56,026 nucleotides of DNA from the NCBI GenBank assembly GCA_016219005.1, contig JACRCN010000080.1, positions 1 to 56,026 of the forward strand, in the 5' to 3' direction. This stretch comes from Deltaproteobacteria bacterium (lineage in GTDB: Bacteria; Desulfobacterota; Desulfobacteria; Desulfobacterales; SpSt-501). Of this stretch, positions 27,692-36,771 are shown piece after piece. Below the pieces are notes generated by a model that saw nothing but the letters and a program-made list of their open reading frames with translations, had not been told where the DNA came from and did not search any database. Position numbers and translations under genes: made by a program. Each line of letters opens with the position of its first letter. Position 1 is the stretch's first letter.

Positions 27692-29788
27692 TCAGGCCTC
27701 GATCGCCGGGGCGTGCCGGTCGGTGGACCCGTCCGGGTTGTAGCAGGTCAGGCAGCAGTATAGGCAGCGGTCGCTCTCGCCGCGAGCCGCCGCCTCAGTC
27801 AGCACCTGGTCGACCTCGACGAAGGAGCGGACCCGTTCGGCCACCGCCAGCTCGACCATTTCCGCGCGCGGCCGGGGGGTAACGCCCTCGACGCGGTCGA
27901 AGATCGTTCCCGTGATGAGCGTCCGGCCGAGTTCGTCGGCCGCCGCCGTCACCGGTCGGCCCATGACGTACTGGTGAATGGAGCGCGCGGCCCGCCGGCC
28001 CCCGCCGATGGCGTCCACCACGAGTGCGGGGCCGGTGGCGGCATCCCCGGCGGCAAAGAGGTAAGGGATGTTGGTCTGCAGTGTCGCTGGGTTGGCGTCG
28101 ATCGTGCTCCACCGGGTGGTTTTCAGCCCGCTCAGGGGCGAATCGGTCTTGGCGACGAACGCCACGTCCGGCGCCTGGCCGATGGCGGAGATTACCAGGT
28201 CGGCGGGCAGCAGGGTTTCGGAGCCTTTTACCGGGACCGGTCGGCGCCGGCCGCTGGCATCCGGCTCGCCGAGCTCCATGCGCAGGTATTCCAGGTGGCT
28301 CACGTGACCCTGACCGTTTCCGATGACCCGCGCCGGGGCGCTCAGGAACATCAGCTCCACGCCTTCCGCCTCGGCCGCCTCAACCTCCACCGCATTGGCG
28401 GGCATCTCCTTGCGGGTGCGGCGGTAGACCAGGTAGACCTTGCCGGCCCCCAGGCGGACCAGATTGCGGGTGCAGTCGATGGCCGTGTTGCCGCCGCCGA
28501 CCACCGCCGTGACGGGTGGGATGGAAAGCTTCTCCCCGGCCGCCAGGCGGGAGAGGAAGTCGATCCCGGTATAGCACCCGGCCAACTCCTCCCCGGGCAC
28601 CGCGAGCTTGGTGTCCTTCCAGGCGCCGATGCCGAGGAAGACGGCCTGGTACCCTTCCGCGAGCAGGCGCTCCAGGTCGATATCCGCGCCGAACCGCACG
28701 CCCGTGCGGGCTTCGACGCCCAGGTCCAGGATGCCCTGGATCTCCCAGTCGAGCACCTGCTTGGGCAGCCGGTACTCCGGGATCCCGTAGCGCAGCATGC
28801 CGCCCAACTTGGGCATGGCCTCGAAAATGGTGACCTGGTGGCCCAGCCGCCGCAGGAAGTAAGCGCAGGTCAGGCCGGCGGGCCCTCCGCCGATCACGGC
28901 GATGCGCTTGCCGGTCTCCGGCGCGATGGAGACCGGCAGGTGCCGGCCGGAGTTCATTTCGAAGTCGGCCGCGAAGCGTTTGAGCTGGTTGATCGAGACC
29001 GGGTCGTCTGCGACCCCCCGGCGGCAGTTGGTCTCACAGGGGTGCGGGCAGACGCGGCCGCAGGCCAGGAGCAGGGGGTTGCGCTCCCGGATGGTCTGCA
29101 CGGCCCCGGCATAGTCGCCCTGGCGGATCTGATGGATGTAGGTGGGGATGTCGATTTCGGCCGGGCAGGTCTGGCGGCAGGGGGCCAGGCAGTCGTTCAG
29201 CTGGTTGAAGTGCAGGAGGCGCTCGGAGGGGGTGCGTACCTTCAGCAGGTTCTTGGGGCAGGCCTGCGCGCACATTCCGCACCCGACGCATTTTTTCTCG
29301 TCGACCACCGGGAACCCCTCCGGTCCCATGGCGATGGCGTCGAACAGGCACACCCGCACGCAGTCCCCATGGCCGATGCAGCCCACTCCGCAGACGCGCT
29401 TGCCGCCGAAGATCGCGGCCTCGGCCCGGCAGGTGTTGATCCCCAGGTAGACGAACTTGTTTTCGGCGCGCAGTCCGCCCGTGCAGGGGTTGATGGACTT
29501 CGGCGCTTCGGCGAGCGAGACTTCGACACCCATGACGGCGGCCGCCTTCTGAGCCGATTCGAGACCGCCCACGAGGCACACGTTGGTCTTGGCTTTTCCG
29601 ATGACGACCGCGGCCGCCGCAGCCGAGCAGCCGGCGAACCCGCACCCGCCGCAGTTGGCTCCCGCCAGGCAGCCCTCCACCTGGGCGATGCGCGGGTCTT
29701 CGTACACGTAGAAGATGCGCGCCGCAACCCCCAGCACGATGCTGCAGGCCGCACCCAAGCCGCCCATGAACAGGATCCCTTCGAGCAT
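27692..29788 (-). CDS. rnfB: RnfB fused to a GltD-like FAD/NAD(P) oxidoreductase module
   Basis: 698 residues, against 190-330 for ordinary RnfB. An N-terminal membrane helix is followed by the RnfB cluster motif CLAGANCGGCGFAGC and two ferredoxin-type clusters (CGVGCIGHGDCVRVC, CVGCGMCAQACP). From about residue 195 a GltD-like part begins: CLAPCRQTCPAEIDIPTY and CGRVCPHPCETNC (Fe-S), AVIGGGPAGLTCAYFLRRLG (FAD), AVVGGGNTAIDC with VYRRTRKEMPA (NADPH-type Rossmann) and LFAAGDAATGPALVVDAI. A terminal CLYCCLTC motif may hold another cluster. It probably passes electrons between ferredoxin, NAD(P)H and the membrane. First gene of the rnf operon, with GGAGGAGGG before the ATG. Confidence 0.93.
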   Translation of the reverse strand: MLEGILFMGGLGAACSIVLGVAARIFYVYEDPRIAQVEGCLAGANCGGCGFAGCSAAAAAVVIGKAKTNVCLVGGLESAQKAAAVMGVEVSLAEAPKSINPCTGGLRAENKFVYLGINTCRAEAAIFGGKRVCGVGCIGHGDCVRVCLFDAIAMGPEGFPVVDEKKCVGCGMCAQACPKNLLKVRTPSERLLHFNQLNDCLAPCRQTCPAEIDIPTYIHQIRQGDYAGAVQTIRERNPLLLACGRVCPHPCETNCRRGVADDPVSINQLKRFAADFEMNSGRHLPVSIAPETGKRIAVIGGGPAGLTCAYFLRRLGHQVTIFEAMPKLGGMLRYGIPEYRLPKQVLDWEIQGILDLGVEARTGVRFGADIDLERLLAEGYQAVFLGIGAWKDTKLAVPGEELAGCYTGIDFLSRLAAGEKLSIPPVTAVVGGGNTAIDCTRNLVRLGAGKVYLVYRRTRKEMPANAVEVEAAEAEGVELMFLSAPARVIGNGQGHVSHLEYLRMELGEPDASGRRRPVPVKGSETLLPADLVISAIGQAPDVAFVAKTDSPLSGLKTTRWSTIDANPATLQTNIPYLFAAGDAATGPALVVDAIGGGRRAARSIHQYVMGRPVTAAADELGRTLITGTIFDRVEGVTPRPRAEMVELAVAERVRSFVEVDQVLTEAAARGESDRCLYCCLTCYNPDGSTDRHAPAIEA

Positions 29789-29889
29789 GCTCTACCCTCC
29801 TCCAAGCTGCCGCCCAGCGCCGCGCATGACCGGTGAAGCAGCCGGGCGTAACGACAGCATTCTAGATCAAAAGGCTAATATTTACCAGG

Positions 29890-31683
29890 TTACGATTTGG
29901 AATGCAAGGTTTCCTGGCTGGAATCCGCGCCGGGCGGCTCGTCCCCGCAGGCCCCGCACAGGCGGCAGGAGTCCATGCGGCAGACGACACCCGGGCGGCC
30001 GTCCAGGGCTCGCTGATAGTCCTGCTTGAGAAAGGCTTTGCTGACGCCGTGGTCGATGAAGTCCCATGGCAGGGTCTCGTCCAGATCCCGCTCGCGGCCC
30101 ACGTAGAAGTCCGCGTTGACGGCCACGACCTTGAGGGCCTGGGCCCAGTTGCCGGACAGGGCGTGGACGCGGGAAAGGATCTCCGCGACGCGGCGGTCGC
30201 CGCGCGCCAGCAGCGCCTGGGCGTAGGCCCAGCGCGGGATATCGGAGTGCACGCGCACGTTGGGCACCCGGTTGAGCTCGGCCTTGATTTTTTTGATCCG
30301 TGCCTTGAGGGTCCCGATCTCCGCCATCGCCGCCCACTGGAACGGCGTGAACGGCTTGGGCACAAAGGAGTTGACGCTGACCGTGATGGTGCCGATGGCC
30401 CGCCGGCTGCGGCTTACCTGCAGAAAGCGGTGCTTGACGCGCTTGACCAGGTCGACGACGGCCTCCACGTCCGCCGGGGTTTCGGTGGGCAGCCCCAGCA
30501 TGAAGTAGAGCTTGAGGTTGGGGATGCCGTGGGCAACCAGGGTCTCGGCGGCGTTCAGCACGTCGTCCTCGGTGATCCCCTTGTTGATCACGCGGCGCAG
30601 GCGCTCGGAGCCGGCCTCCGGGGCGATGGTGGCGGTCTTGACCCCGCCCTGTTTCAGGGCGTTCCCCAGCTCCGGCGACAGCGCATCCGCCCTCAGGGAG
30701 CTGAAAGAGATGGTGGTGTGCGTTCCGGCAAACTGCGCGCACAGGGCCCCGATCCCCGGCAGGTCCGAAACCGCTGCGCCCACGAGCCCGATCTGGTCCG
30801 TGTGCCGAAGGCCTTCGCGCATGCTGCGGGCGAGGGCCGCGACGGGCCGGAACCGCGGCGGGCGGTAGACGAACCCCGCGCTGCAGAAGCGGCAGCCGTG
30901 CGGGCAGCCCCGGCCGACTTCCACCAAAAAGGCGCGACCGAACGCGGTGTCGGGGGTCACCACGGTGCTGCAGGTGGCCGTCTGGGAGAGGTCGCCTACA
31001 AAGGGCCGGACGATCCGTGCGGGAACATCCGCGGCCGGTTCAAACGCGTCGATGGTCCCCGCGGGGGTGTAGGTCACGCGGTAGAAGGCGGGCACGTAGG
31101 CGCCGGGCACCCCGCGGGCTATTGCCATGAGCAGCGCCCGCCGTTCGGTGCCGGAACGAAACGCCTCCATGAAATGCGGGAGGATCCCCTCGGCCTCCCC
31201 GATCAGAAAGGCGTCTACGAACGGCGAGATCGGTTCCGGGTTCAGGAAACAGGCCACCCCGCCGGCGATCACCAGGGGATGGTGCTCGGTCCGCTGCGAA
31301 GCGAGCAGGGGGATTTTCGCCCGTTCCAACAGCGAGAGCAGGTGCGGGTAGTCGCTTTCAAAGGAGATGGAGAAGGCGACGATGTCGGCCTCGGCCACCG
31401 GCCGGCCTGACTCGAGGGTCGTCAGGCGAGCGGCGGCCGATTCGCCGTCTTCAGGCAGGAATACGCGTTCGCAGACGACGTCGTCGAATCCGTTGAGAAG
31501 CCCATACACCGACTGCAGGCCGAGATTGGACATGCCCACGTGGTAGCGGTTGGGGTAGACCAGGGCAACGGTGGTCCGCCCGCGCCAGCTCTTGCGGATG
31601 GTGCCGATCTCGTTGGCACCGGGTGTCGTAGCGCCCGTGTCGGATTTCACTGCCTGCCGCCTCCTGCCGGTCGAATGGGGCAT
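29890..31683 (-). CDS. B12-binding-type radical SAM protein (TIGR03960-like)
   Basis: 597 residues from the ATG at 31683, chosen for AGGAG 6 nt upstream (an upstream ATG at 31743 lacks one). The N-terminal half resembles cobalamin-binding radical SAM proteins (VALVYPNRYHVGMSNLGLQS, then VIAGGVACFLNPEPISPFVD). The SAM cluster motif is RGCPHGCRFCSAGFVYRPPR near residue 260. KLYFMLGLPTETPADVEAVV is typical of this class. The C-terminus ends with CRLCGACG. In other bacteria such proteins are often joined to, or next to, a DUF2344 protein; none is seen here. Function unknown, possibly RNA or protein methylthiolation-like chemistry. It lies between ftsZ and rnfB. Confidence 0.82.
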   Translation of the reverse strand: MPHSTGRRRQAVKSDTGATTPGANEIGTIRKSWRGRTTVALVYPNRYHVGMSNLGLQSVYGLLNGFDDVVCERVFLPEDGESAAARLTTLESGRPVAEADIVAFSISFESDYPHLLSLLERAKIPLLASQRTEHHPLVIAGGVACFLNPEPISPFVDAFLIGEAEGILPHFMEAFRSGTERRALLMAIARGVPGAYVPAFYRVTYTPAGTIDAFEPAADVPARIVRPFVGDLSQTATCSTVVTPDTAFGRAFLVEVGRGCPHGCRFCSAGFVYRPPRFRPVAALARSMREGLRHTDQIGLVGAAVSDLPGIGALCAQFAGTHTTISFSSLRADALSPELGNALKQGGVKTATIAPEAGSERLRRVINKGITEDDVLNAAETLVAHGIPNLKLYFMLGLPTETPADVEAVVDLVKRVKHRFLQVSRSRRAIGTITVSVNSFVPKPFTPFQWAAMAEIGTLKARIKKIKAELNRVPNVRVHSDIPRWAYAQALLARGDRRVAEILSRVHALSGNWAQALKVVAVNADFYVGRERDLDETLPWDFIDHGVSKAFLKQDYQRALDGRPGVVCRMDSCRLCGACGDEPPGADSSQETLHSKS

Positions 31684-31787
31684 GGCCGGCTCCTGGCGCC
31701 GGCGCATTGCCGCCACTATACACGTGCGGCAGGCCCATGGCAATCACAGCGCGGCAGTGCTTTCACGCTGAACGTGTCGGCCGGCGC

Positions 31788-33017
31788 TCAGTCCGCCTTT
31801 CGGCGCAGGAAGGTCGGGACATCGAGATCGGTGTCGTTCAGCGCCATCCGGCCCACTCCCCGGTAGAGGGCCCCCGAGGTTTCACCGACGGCCCGCCGGT
31901 TGCGCATGAAGGTCGGCTGATCGAGGTCGACGATGTCGGTGCGATCCAGGTCGGCCGGAGTGACGTCCCGGACCTTGCCCCGCAGCGGCTGAGCGAACTT
32001 TTTCTCCTTCTCGTGCTCCTTGTCTTTGGCCATGTCTTTTTCCCGCTGCCGGGCCGCATCGACTTCGGCCCCGATGCCGGTGGCGATCACGGTCACCCGC
32101 ATCTCATCGCCCAGGCTGTCGTCCACGGACGTGCCCCAGAAGATCTCCGCGTCTTCACCGACCTCCTTGTGGATGCGCTCCGAGGCCTCCGCCACCTCCT
32201 CGAACTCCATGCTGCTCGAGGCGGTGATGTTCATGAGCACACCCTTGGCGCCGGCGATCGAAATGTCCTCGAGCAGCGGATGCGAGATGGCTTTTTCGGC
32301 CGCCTCGAGCGCACGGTTTTCGCCGGAGGAAACACCGATGCCCATGAGGGCCATCCCGGCCTTGGACATGGTGGTGCGCACATCGGCAAAGTCGAGGTTG
32401 ACCAGGCCCGGCATCATGATGAGGTCGGTGATGCCCTTCACGGCGTGCAGCAGGATCTCGTCGGCCTTCATGAACATCTCCATGAGGGTCGCCTTCTTCG
32501 AGGCCAGCGCCCGCAGGCGGTCGTTCGGGATGGTAATGGCCGTGTCGACGTATTTTTTGAGCTCCGTCAACCCCTGCTCGGCGATCTGGGCGCGCCGCTT
32601 GCCTTCGAAGGAAAAAGGCCGCGTTACCACGGCCACCGTCAGCGCTCCCATCTCGCGGCAGATCTCGGCGATCACGGGAGTGGCCCCGGTGCCGGTGCCG
32701 CCCCCCAAGCCGGCGGTGATGAACACCATATGGCTGTCCCGCAGGGCGTTGCGCAGCTCCTCGACGGTTTCGAGCGCGGCGTCCCGTCCGATTTGAGGGT
32801 TGGCGCCGGCTCCCAGTCCCTCGGTGATGCTGTCGCCCAGCTGGACCCGGACGTCCGACTTGGAGATTTCGAGTGCCTGCGCGTCGGTGTTGGCGGCGAT
32901 GAACTTGACGCCCTGCAGGCCGGAACGGATCATGTTGTTGATGGCGTTGCCGCCGGCGCCGCCGACCCCGATCACCTTGATCTTTGCCGATTTCTCATTG
33001 TCTACATAAGTGAACAT
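31788..33017 (-). CDS. ftsZ: Cell division GTPase FtsZ
   Basis: 409 residues. The GTP-binding tubulin signature GGGTGTGATPV is present, with IKVIGVGGAGGNAINNMI at the N-terminus. The C-terminal peptide DLDVPTFLRRKAD (397-409) is the conserved FtsA/ZipA-binding tail. A second similar peptide, DLDQPTFMRNRR, occurs about 33 residues earlier (about 364-375) at the end of the linker. FtsZ forms the cytokinetic ring at midcell. A good Shine-Dalgarno (CAGGAGGG) precedes the ATG. Last gene of the dcw cluster. Confidence 0.98.
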   Translation of the reverse strand: MFTYVDNEKSAKIKVIGVGGAGGNAINNMIRSGLQGVKFIAANTDAQALEISKSDVRVQLGDSITEGLGAGANPQIGRDAALETVEELRNALRDSHMVFITAGLGGGTGTGATPVIAEICREMGALTVAVVTRPFSFEGKRRAQIAEQGLTELKKYVDTAITIPNDRLRALASKKATLMEMFMKADEILLHAVKGITDLIMMPGLVNLDFADVRTTMSKAGMALMGIGVSSGENRALEAAEKAISHPLLEDISIAGAKGVLMNITASSSMEFEEVAEASERIHKEVGEDAEIFWGTSVDDSLGDEMRVTVIATGIGAEVDAARQREKDMAKDKEHEKEKKFAQPLRGKVRDVTPADLDRTDIVDLDQPTFMRNRRAVGETSGALYRGVGRMALNDTDLDVPTFLRRKAD

Positions 33018-33140
33018 CAGTTGCCCTCCTGCCTGTGGTTGGTGTCAAGTTAGTAGTATTCAGTGTTGAGGCCCCGGTTGCCCTATCCTGTGAATGCTTC
33101 CATTCGAACCTGTTCTGTTCTTTTGCTTAAAACTTGACGA

Positions 33141-33162
33141 GATGTCGTTGACAAACGACATC
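33141..33162 (-). other. Hairpin between ftsA and ftsZ
   Basis: GATGTCGTT and AACGACATC form a perfect 9-bp stem around GACA, 2 nt past the ftsA stop. There is no strong T-run, so attenuation or RNase processing is more likely than full termination. It could uncouple FtsZ from FtsA levels. The ftsA-ftsZ gap is 146 bp, the longest in the cluster. Confidence 0.5.
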
Positions 33163-33163
33163 T

Positions 33164-34396
33164 TCAGATGACGTCTTTAAACCAGCGCTTCATGCGGTTC
33201 ATGAGGCGGTTGAAGATGTGGCGGTCCCGGATCCGGAACTTCTTCTTTTCCGTCTGCTGGTGGCGCGCCCCGTAGAGAACGAGGCCCACGCCGGTTGCAT
33301 ACATGGGGTTGTTGACGACGTCCGCCAGCCCCCGCAGCCCCTGTGGGGTGCCGATGCGGGTCGGCAGACTGAATACCGACTCCGCGATTTCGGTCACCCC
33401 CTCGAGCAGGGCCGTTCCCCCCGTCAGGACCATCCCGGAGGGGACCATGTTCTCCATGCCGGCACGGTAGATCTCCCGGTTGACCAGGGAGAATATCTCC
33501 TCCATCCGGGGCTCCAGGATTTCCCCGAGGATCTGGCGCGGGAGCTTGCGCGCCTCGCGGCCGCTTACGCCGGGCACTTCGATCGCTTCATCGGCCTGAA
33601 TGTTTTTGGCGACGCAATTGCCGTAGCGCTTCTTCATTTTTTCCGCCTCGGGGTGGGGGCAGCGCAGTCCGATGGCGATGTCGTTGGTCAGGTTGTCCCC
33701 GCCGAGCGCCAGCACGAAGGTGTGCTTGATGTTTTTGCCGGAGAAGATGGCCAGGTCCGTCGTGCCGCCGCCCAGATCCAACAGGGCGGTGCCGAGCTGT
33801 TTTTCTTCCTCCGAGAGTACGGCTTCCCCGGAGGCAAGGGATTCCAGGACGATGTCGCACACGTCCAGCCCGGCGCGGTTGGCGCATTTCACGATGTTGT
33901 GGGCGGAGGTCACCGCACCGGTGACGATGTGGATTTTCGCCTCCAGCCGGACGGCGGACATGCCGACCGGGTTCTGAATGCCGGGCTGGTCGTCCACGAT
34001 GTACTCCTGGGGCAGCACATGGATGACCTCGCGGTCCATCGGGATGGCCACCGCCCGGGCGGCGTCGATCACCCGCTCGACATCCTGCGGGGTGATCTCC
34101 GGCCCCTTGATGGCCACGATGCCGCGGCTGTTGAAGCCGGTGATGTGCCCCCCGGCGATGCCGGTGTAGACCGAGGAGATCTCGCAGCCGGCCATGAGCT
34201 CGGCTTCCTCGACTGCTTTCTTGATGGACTCGACCGTCGTCTCGATGTTGACGACTACACCCTTGCGCAGCCCGATCGAGGGGTGAGTGCCGATCCCGAT
34301 GATGCTGATGCCGTCGCCGGAGACCTCGCCCACCACCGCGCAGATCTTGGTGGTGCCGATGTCCAGGCCGACGACGATGTCTTCCCTGCGCTGCAT
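33164..34396 (-). CDS. ftsA: Cell division protein FtsA
   Basis: 410 residues of the actin/Hsp70 fold. VGLDIGTTKICAVVGEV (phosphate 1), LLDLGGGTTDLAIF (phosphate 2) and VLTGGTALLEGV (adenosine) are present. The C-terminal amphipathic helix FNRLMNRMKRWFKDVI is the membrane-targeting sequence. FtsA tethers FtsZ to the inner membrane and recruits later division proteins. It begins 2 nt after the ftsQ stop. Confidence 0.97.
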   Translation of the reverse strand: MQRREDIVVGLDIGTTKICAVVGEVSGDGISIIGIGTHPSIGLRKGVVVNIETTVESIKKAVEEAELMAGCEISSVYTGIAGGHITGFNSRGIVAIKGPEITPQDVERVIDAARAVAIPMDREVIHVLPQEYIVDDQPGIQNPVGMSAVRLEAKIHIVTGAVTSAHNIVKCANRAGLDVCDIVLESLASGEAVLSEEEKQLGTALLDLGGGTTDLAIFSGKNIKHTFVLALGGDNLTNDIAIGLRCPHPEAEKMKKRYGNCVAKNIQADEAIEVPGVSGREARKLPRQILGEILEPRMEEIFSLVNREIYRAGMENMVPSGMVLTGGTALLEGVTEIAESVFSLPTRIGTPQGLRGLADVVNNPMYATGVGLVLYGARHQQTEKKKFRIRDRHIFNRLMNRMKRWFKDVI

Positions 34397-34398
34397 GC

Positions 34399-35355
34399 TC
34401 AGCCTCCTTGAGGTCCCGTCTGAGGGAGTTCCGCCTTCACCGGATTGACGATCACCCGATTGACGTCGGTCAGATCGATCCGGTCGAAATCGACCGGGCC
34501 CGGCTGGGCTTTGAAAAACGCCAGAAGATCCTCGAGTAGATGGTATTTGGCGGGATAATCGTCGTAGCCCAGACGGATGGACTTGCCTGGATCAAACGCC
34601 ACGACGGTGATCCCCAGCTCGCGGTCCACCCGGATCGTCCGGATCTGGCGGATGGGCAGCGCGGCCCCCGGCTCGCGCCCCAGGGCGAGCACCTGCATGA
34701 CCGCATCGAGCGGCCGACTGCGGGCCTGCTCCGGCGGCAAGTCCGGCGCAAGGGCGGACAGCGGCAGCCGCCGCGCCGCACCGGGCCGATCCACCGCCCG
34801 GGCATCCGAGACCTTGAACCCGTTCACCACCGGCAGGTCGACTGCGTCCGATTCCTCCCACTCCTTGAAGAGCTCGCCCTGGTCGTTCAGCAGGAATCGG
34901 CGCCCCAGATCGACGACGGCCGCCGGCGCATGCTCCCGGATGCGGATGCGCAGGCCCGAGGGGATTTCGCGCTGGACCTCCGCCTCGGCGATCCACGGGT
35001 GCGCCAGCAGCTGCCGCCGCGCGGCCGAGAGATTGACGCTCAGGACGTTGACCCCCTCTCGGACTCCGGCCTGGCGCATGATCTCCCGGGACGACAGGCG
35101 CTGCCCGCCCTCGACCTGGATTCCCTTGGCTTTGAAATAGTCGCTCTGGACGAACACGTCGTGGACGAAGATGAAAAAGAAGCTTACCAACACCACGAGG
35201 ACGGCGCCGGCGCAGAGCTTCAGGCCGAGCACGCAGCGGCGCAGCAATGCCTGCCGGCGGACCGCAACGGCCCGCCGGCTGATGTTCTGGCGCGGCGGAC
35301 GCCGGGTGTTGATGCGCGCCGGTGGGCGCGCGCCGCGACGAGTGTTGACCCTCAT
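34399..35355 (-). CDS. ftsQ: Cell division protein FtsQ
   Basis: 318 residues. A basic cytoplasmic N-terminus (about 45 residues, Arg-rich) is followed by one membrane helix (LCAGAVLVVLVSFFFIFVHDVF) and a POTRA domain starting FKAKGIQVEGGQRLSSREIM. It bridges early and late divisome parts in the periplasm. It directly follows murC with a 42-bp gap. murB and ddl, often found between murC and ftsQ, are missing. Confidence 0.93.
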   Translation of the reverse strand: MRVNTRRGARPPARINTRRPPRQNISRRAVAVRRQALLRRCVLGLKLCAGAVLVVLVSFFFIFVHDVFVQSDYFKAKGIQVEGGQRLSSREIMRQAGVREGVNVLSVNLSAARRQLLAHPWIAEAEVQREIPSGLRIRIREHAPAAVVDLGRRFLLNDQGELFKEWEESDAVDLPVVNGFKVSDARAVDRPGAARRLPLSALAPDLPPEQARSRPLDAVMQVLALGREPGAALPIRQIRTIRVDRELGITVVAFDPGKSIRLGYDDYPAKYHLLEDLLAFFKAQPGPVDFDRIDLTDVNRVIVNPVKAELPQTGPQGG

Positions 35356-35397
35356 GTCGCCTCCCCCGTGGGCGTATGTCGAATGCGGTGCACCATG

Positions 35398-36765
35398 TTA
35401 CACATCCTTCAACACCTCGGCCCCGACCTTCCAGACATCGCCCGCACCCAGGGTCAGCAGCAGGTCCCCCGGCACCAGCATCTCGCGCAGGTGGGCCACG
35501 GCGGCGGCGATGCTCTCGGCGCAGACTACCTGCTTGTGGCCGTGCGCTTTGATCCCCTCGCACAGGGTCTGGCCGGTGATGCCTTCGATGCGGTCCTCGC
35601 CGGCGGCGTAGATCGGGAGTACGCACAGGACGTCGGACTGGTAGAAAGCCCGGGTGAACTCGTCGAACAGGGCGCGGGTGCGGCTGTAGCGGTGGGGCTG
35701 GAACACCACTACCACGCGCCGCTCCGGCCAGCAGACCTTCGCCGCGTCAAGGGTCATCTTGATTTCAGTGGGGTGGTGCCCGTAGTCATCCACCACGGTG
35801 ACCCCGTTTTTCTCCCCCTTCACCTCCAGGCGGCGCTGGACACCCGCGATGTTTTCCAGGGCCGCCTGGATCCGCTCGACGGGGATGTCGAGCTCCACTC
35901 CCACCGCGATGCTGGCGGTGGCGTTGTAGACGTTGTGCACCCCCGGCAGGTTCAAGGTGAAAGTGCCGAGGCGCTTGCCTTTGCGAAATACCTTGAAGCG
36001 GCTGCGACGGCCCTCGACCGCCACGTCGCGGATGTGAAGGTCCGCTTGGGACGTCATTCCGTAGGTGGTGTGCCGTTTCTGGATGCGGGGGATCAAGCCC
36101 TGGATGGACTCGTTGTCAAGGCACAGCACGGCCAAACCGTAGAAGGGGATGCGGTCGATGAACTCCAGGAAGGCCCGTTCGATCGCGTCCAGGTCCGGGT
36201 AAAAGTCCAGGTGCTCGCGGTCGATGTTGGTCACCACTGCGATCGCCGGCGCGTAGCGCAGGAAGGACCCGTCGCTTTCGTCCGCCTCCGCCACGATGAA
36301 ATCCCCTTTGCCAAGCACGGCGTTCGTGCCGACGCTCATCAGTTTCCCGCCGATTACCACCGTGGGGTCGAGGCCTCCGCTCGCCAGCACCGCGGCCACG
36401 ATGGAGGTGGTCGTGGTCTTGCCGTGGGCCCCGGCCACGGCGACGCTGTACTTGAGGCGCATCAACTCGGCCAGCATCTCGGCGCGCGGGATCACCGGGA
36501 TCGACAAGCGCCGGGCGGCCACGACCTCCGGGTTGGCGGGCCGCACGGCCGAGGAGATCACGACCACGTCGGCGCCCTGGATCCGGTCGGCGGCGTGGCC
36601 CTCGAAGATGATCCCGCCCAGGTTCTTAAGGCGCGCGGTGATCTCCGAGGACTTGAGGTCCGAGCCGGACACCTTGTACCCGAGGTTGAGGAGCAGTTCG
36701 GCGATTCCACTCATGCCGATGCCGCCGATGCCCACGAAGTGGATGTGATAGCGTTTGAGATACAT
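35398..36765 (-). CDS. murC: UDP-N-acetylmuramate--L-alanine ligase
   Basis: 455 residues. [21 protein letters not shown] at the N-terminus binds the UDP-sugar, [13 protein letters not shown] is the ATP loop, and [11 protein letters not shown] is a MurC-specific block. It adds L-Ala to UDP-MurNAc in the cytoplasm. It begins 6 nt after the murG stop. Confidence 0.97.
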   Translation of the reverse strand: MYLKRYHIHFVGIGGIGMSGIAELLLNLGYKVSGSDLKSSEITARLKNLGGIIFEGHAADRIQGADVVVISSAVRPANPEVVAARRLSIPVIPRAEMLAELMRLKYSVAVAGAHGKTTTTSIVAAVLASGGLDPTVVIGGKLMSVGTNAVLGKGDFIVAEADESDGSFLRYAPAIAVVTNIDREHLDFYPDLDAIERAFLEFIDRIPFYGLAVLCLDNESIQGLIPRIQKRHTTYGMTSQADLHIRDVAVEGRRSRFKVFRKGKRLGTFTLNLPGVHNVYNATASIAVGVELDIPVERIQAALENIAGVQRRLEVKGEKNGVTVVDDYGHHPTEIKMTLDAAKVCWPERRVVVVFQPHRYSRTRALFDEFTRAFYQSDVLCVLPIYAAGEDRIEGITGQTLCEGIKAHGHKQVVCAESIAAAVAHLREMLVPGDLLLTLGAGDVWKVGAEVLKDV

Positions 36766-36771
36766 GGTGCG

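Noticed and set aside
27974-29836. A 620-codon plus-strand open frame opposite rnfB
   Set aside because: Shadow of the RnfB-GltD gene, whose cysteine and Rossmann motifs are unmistakable.
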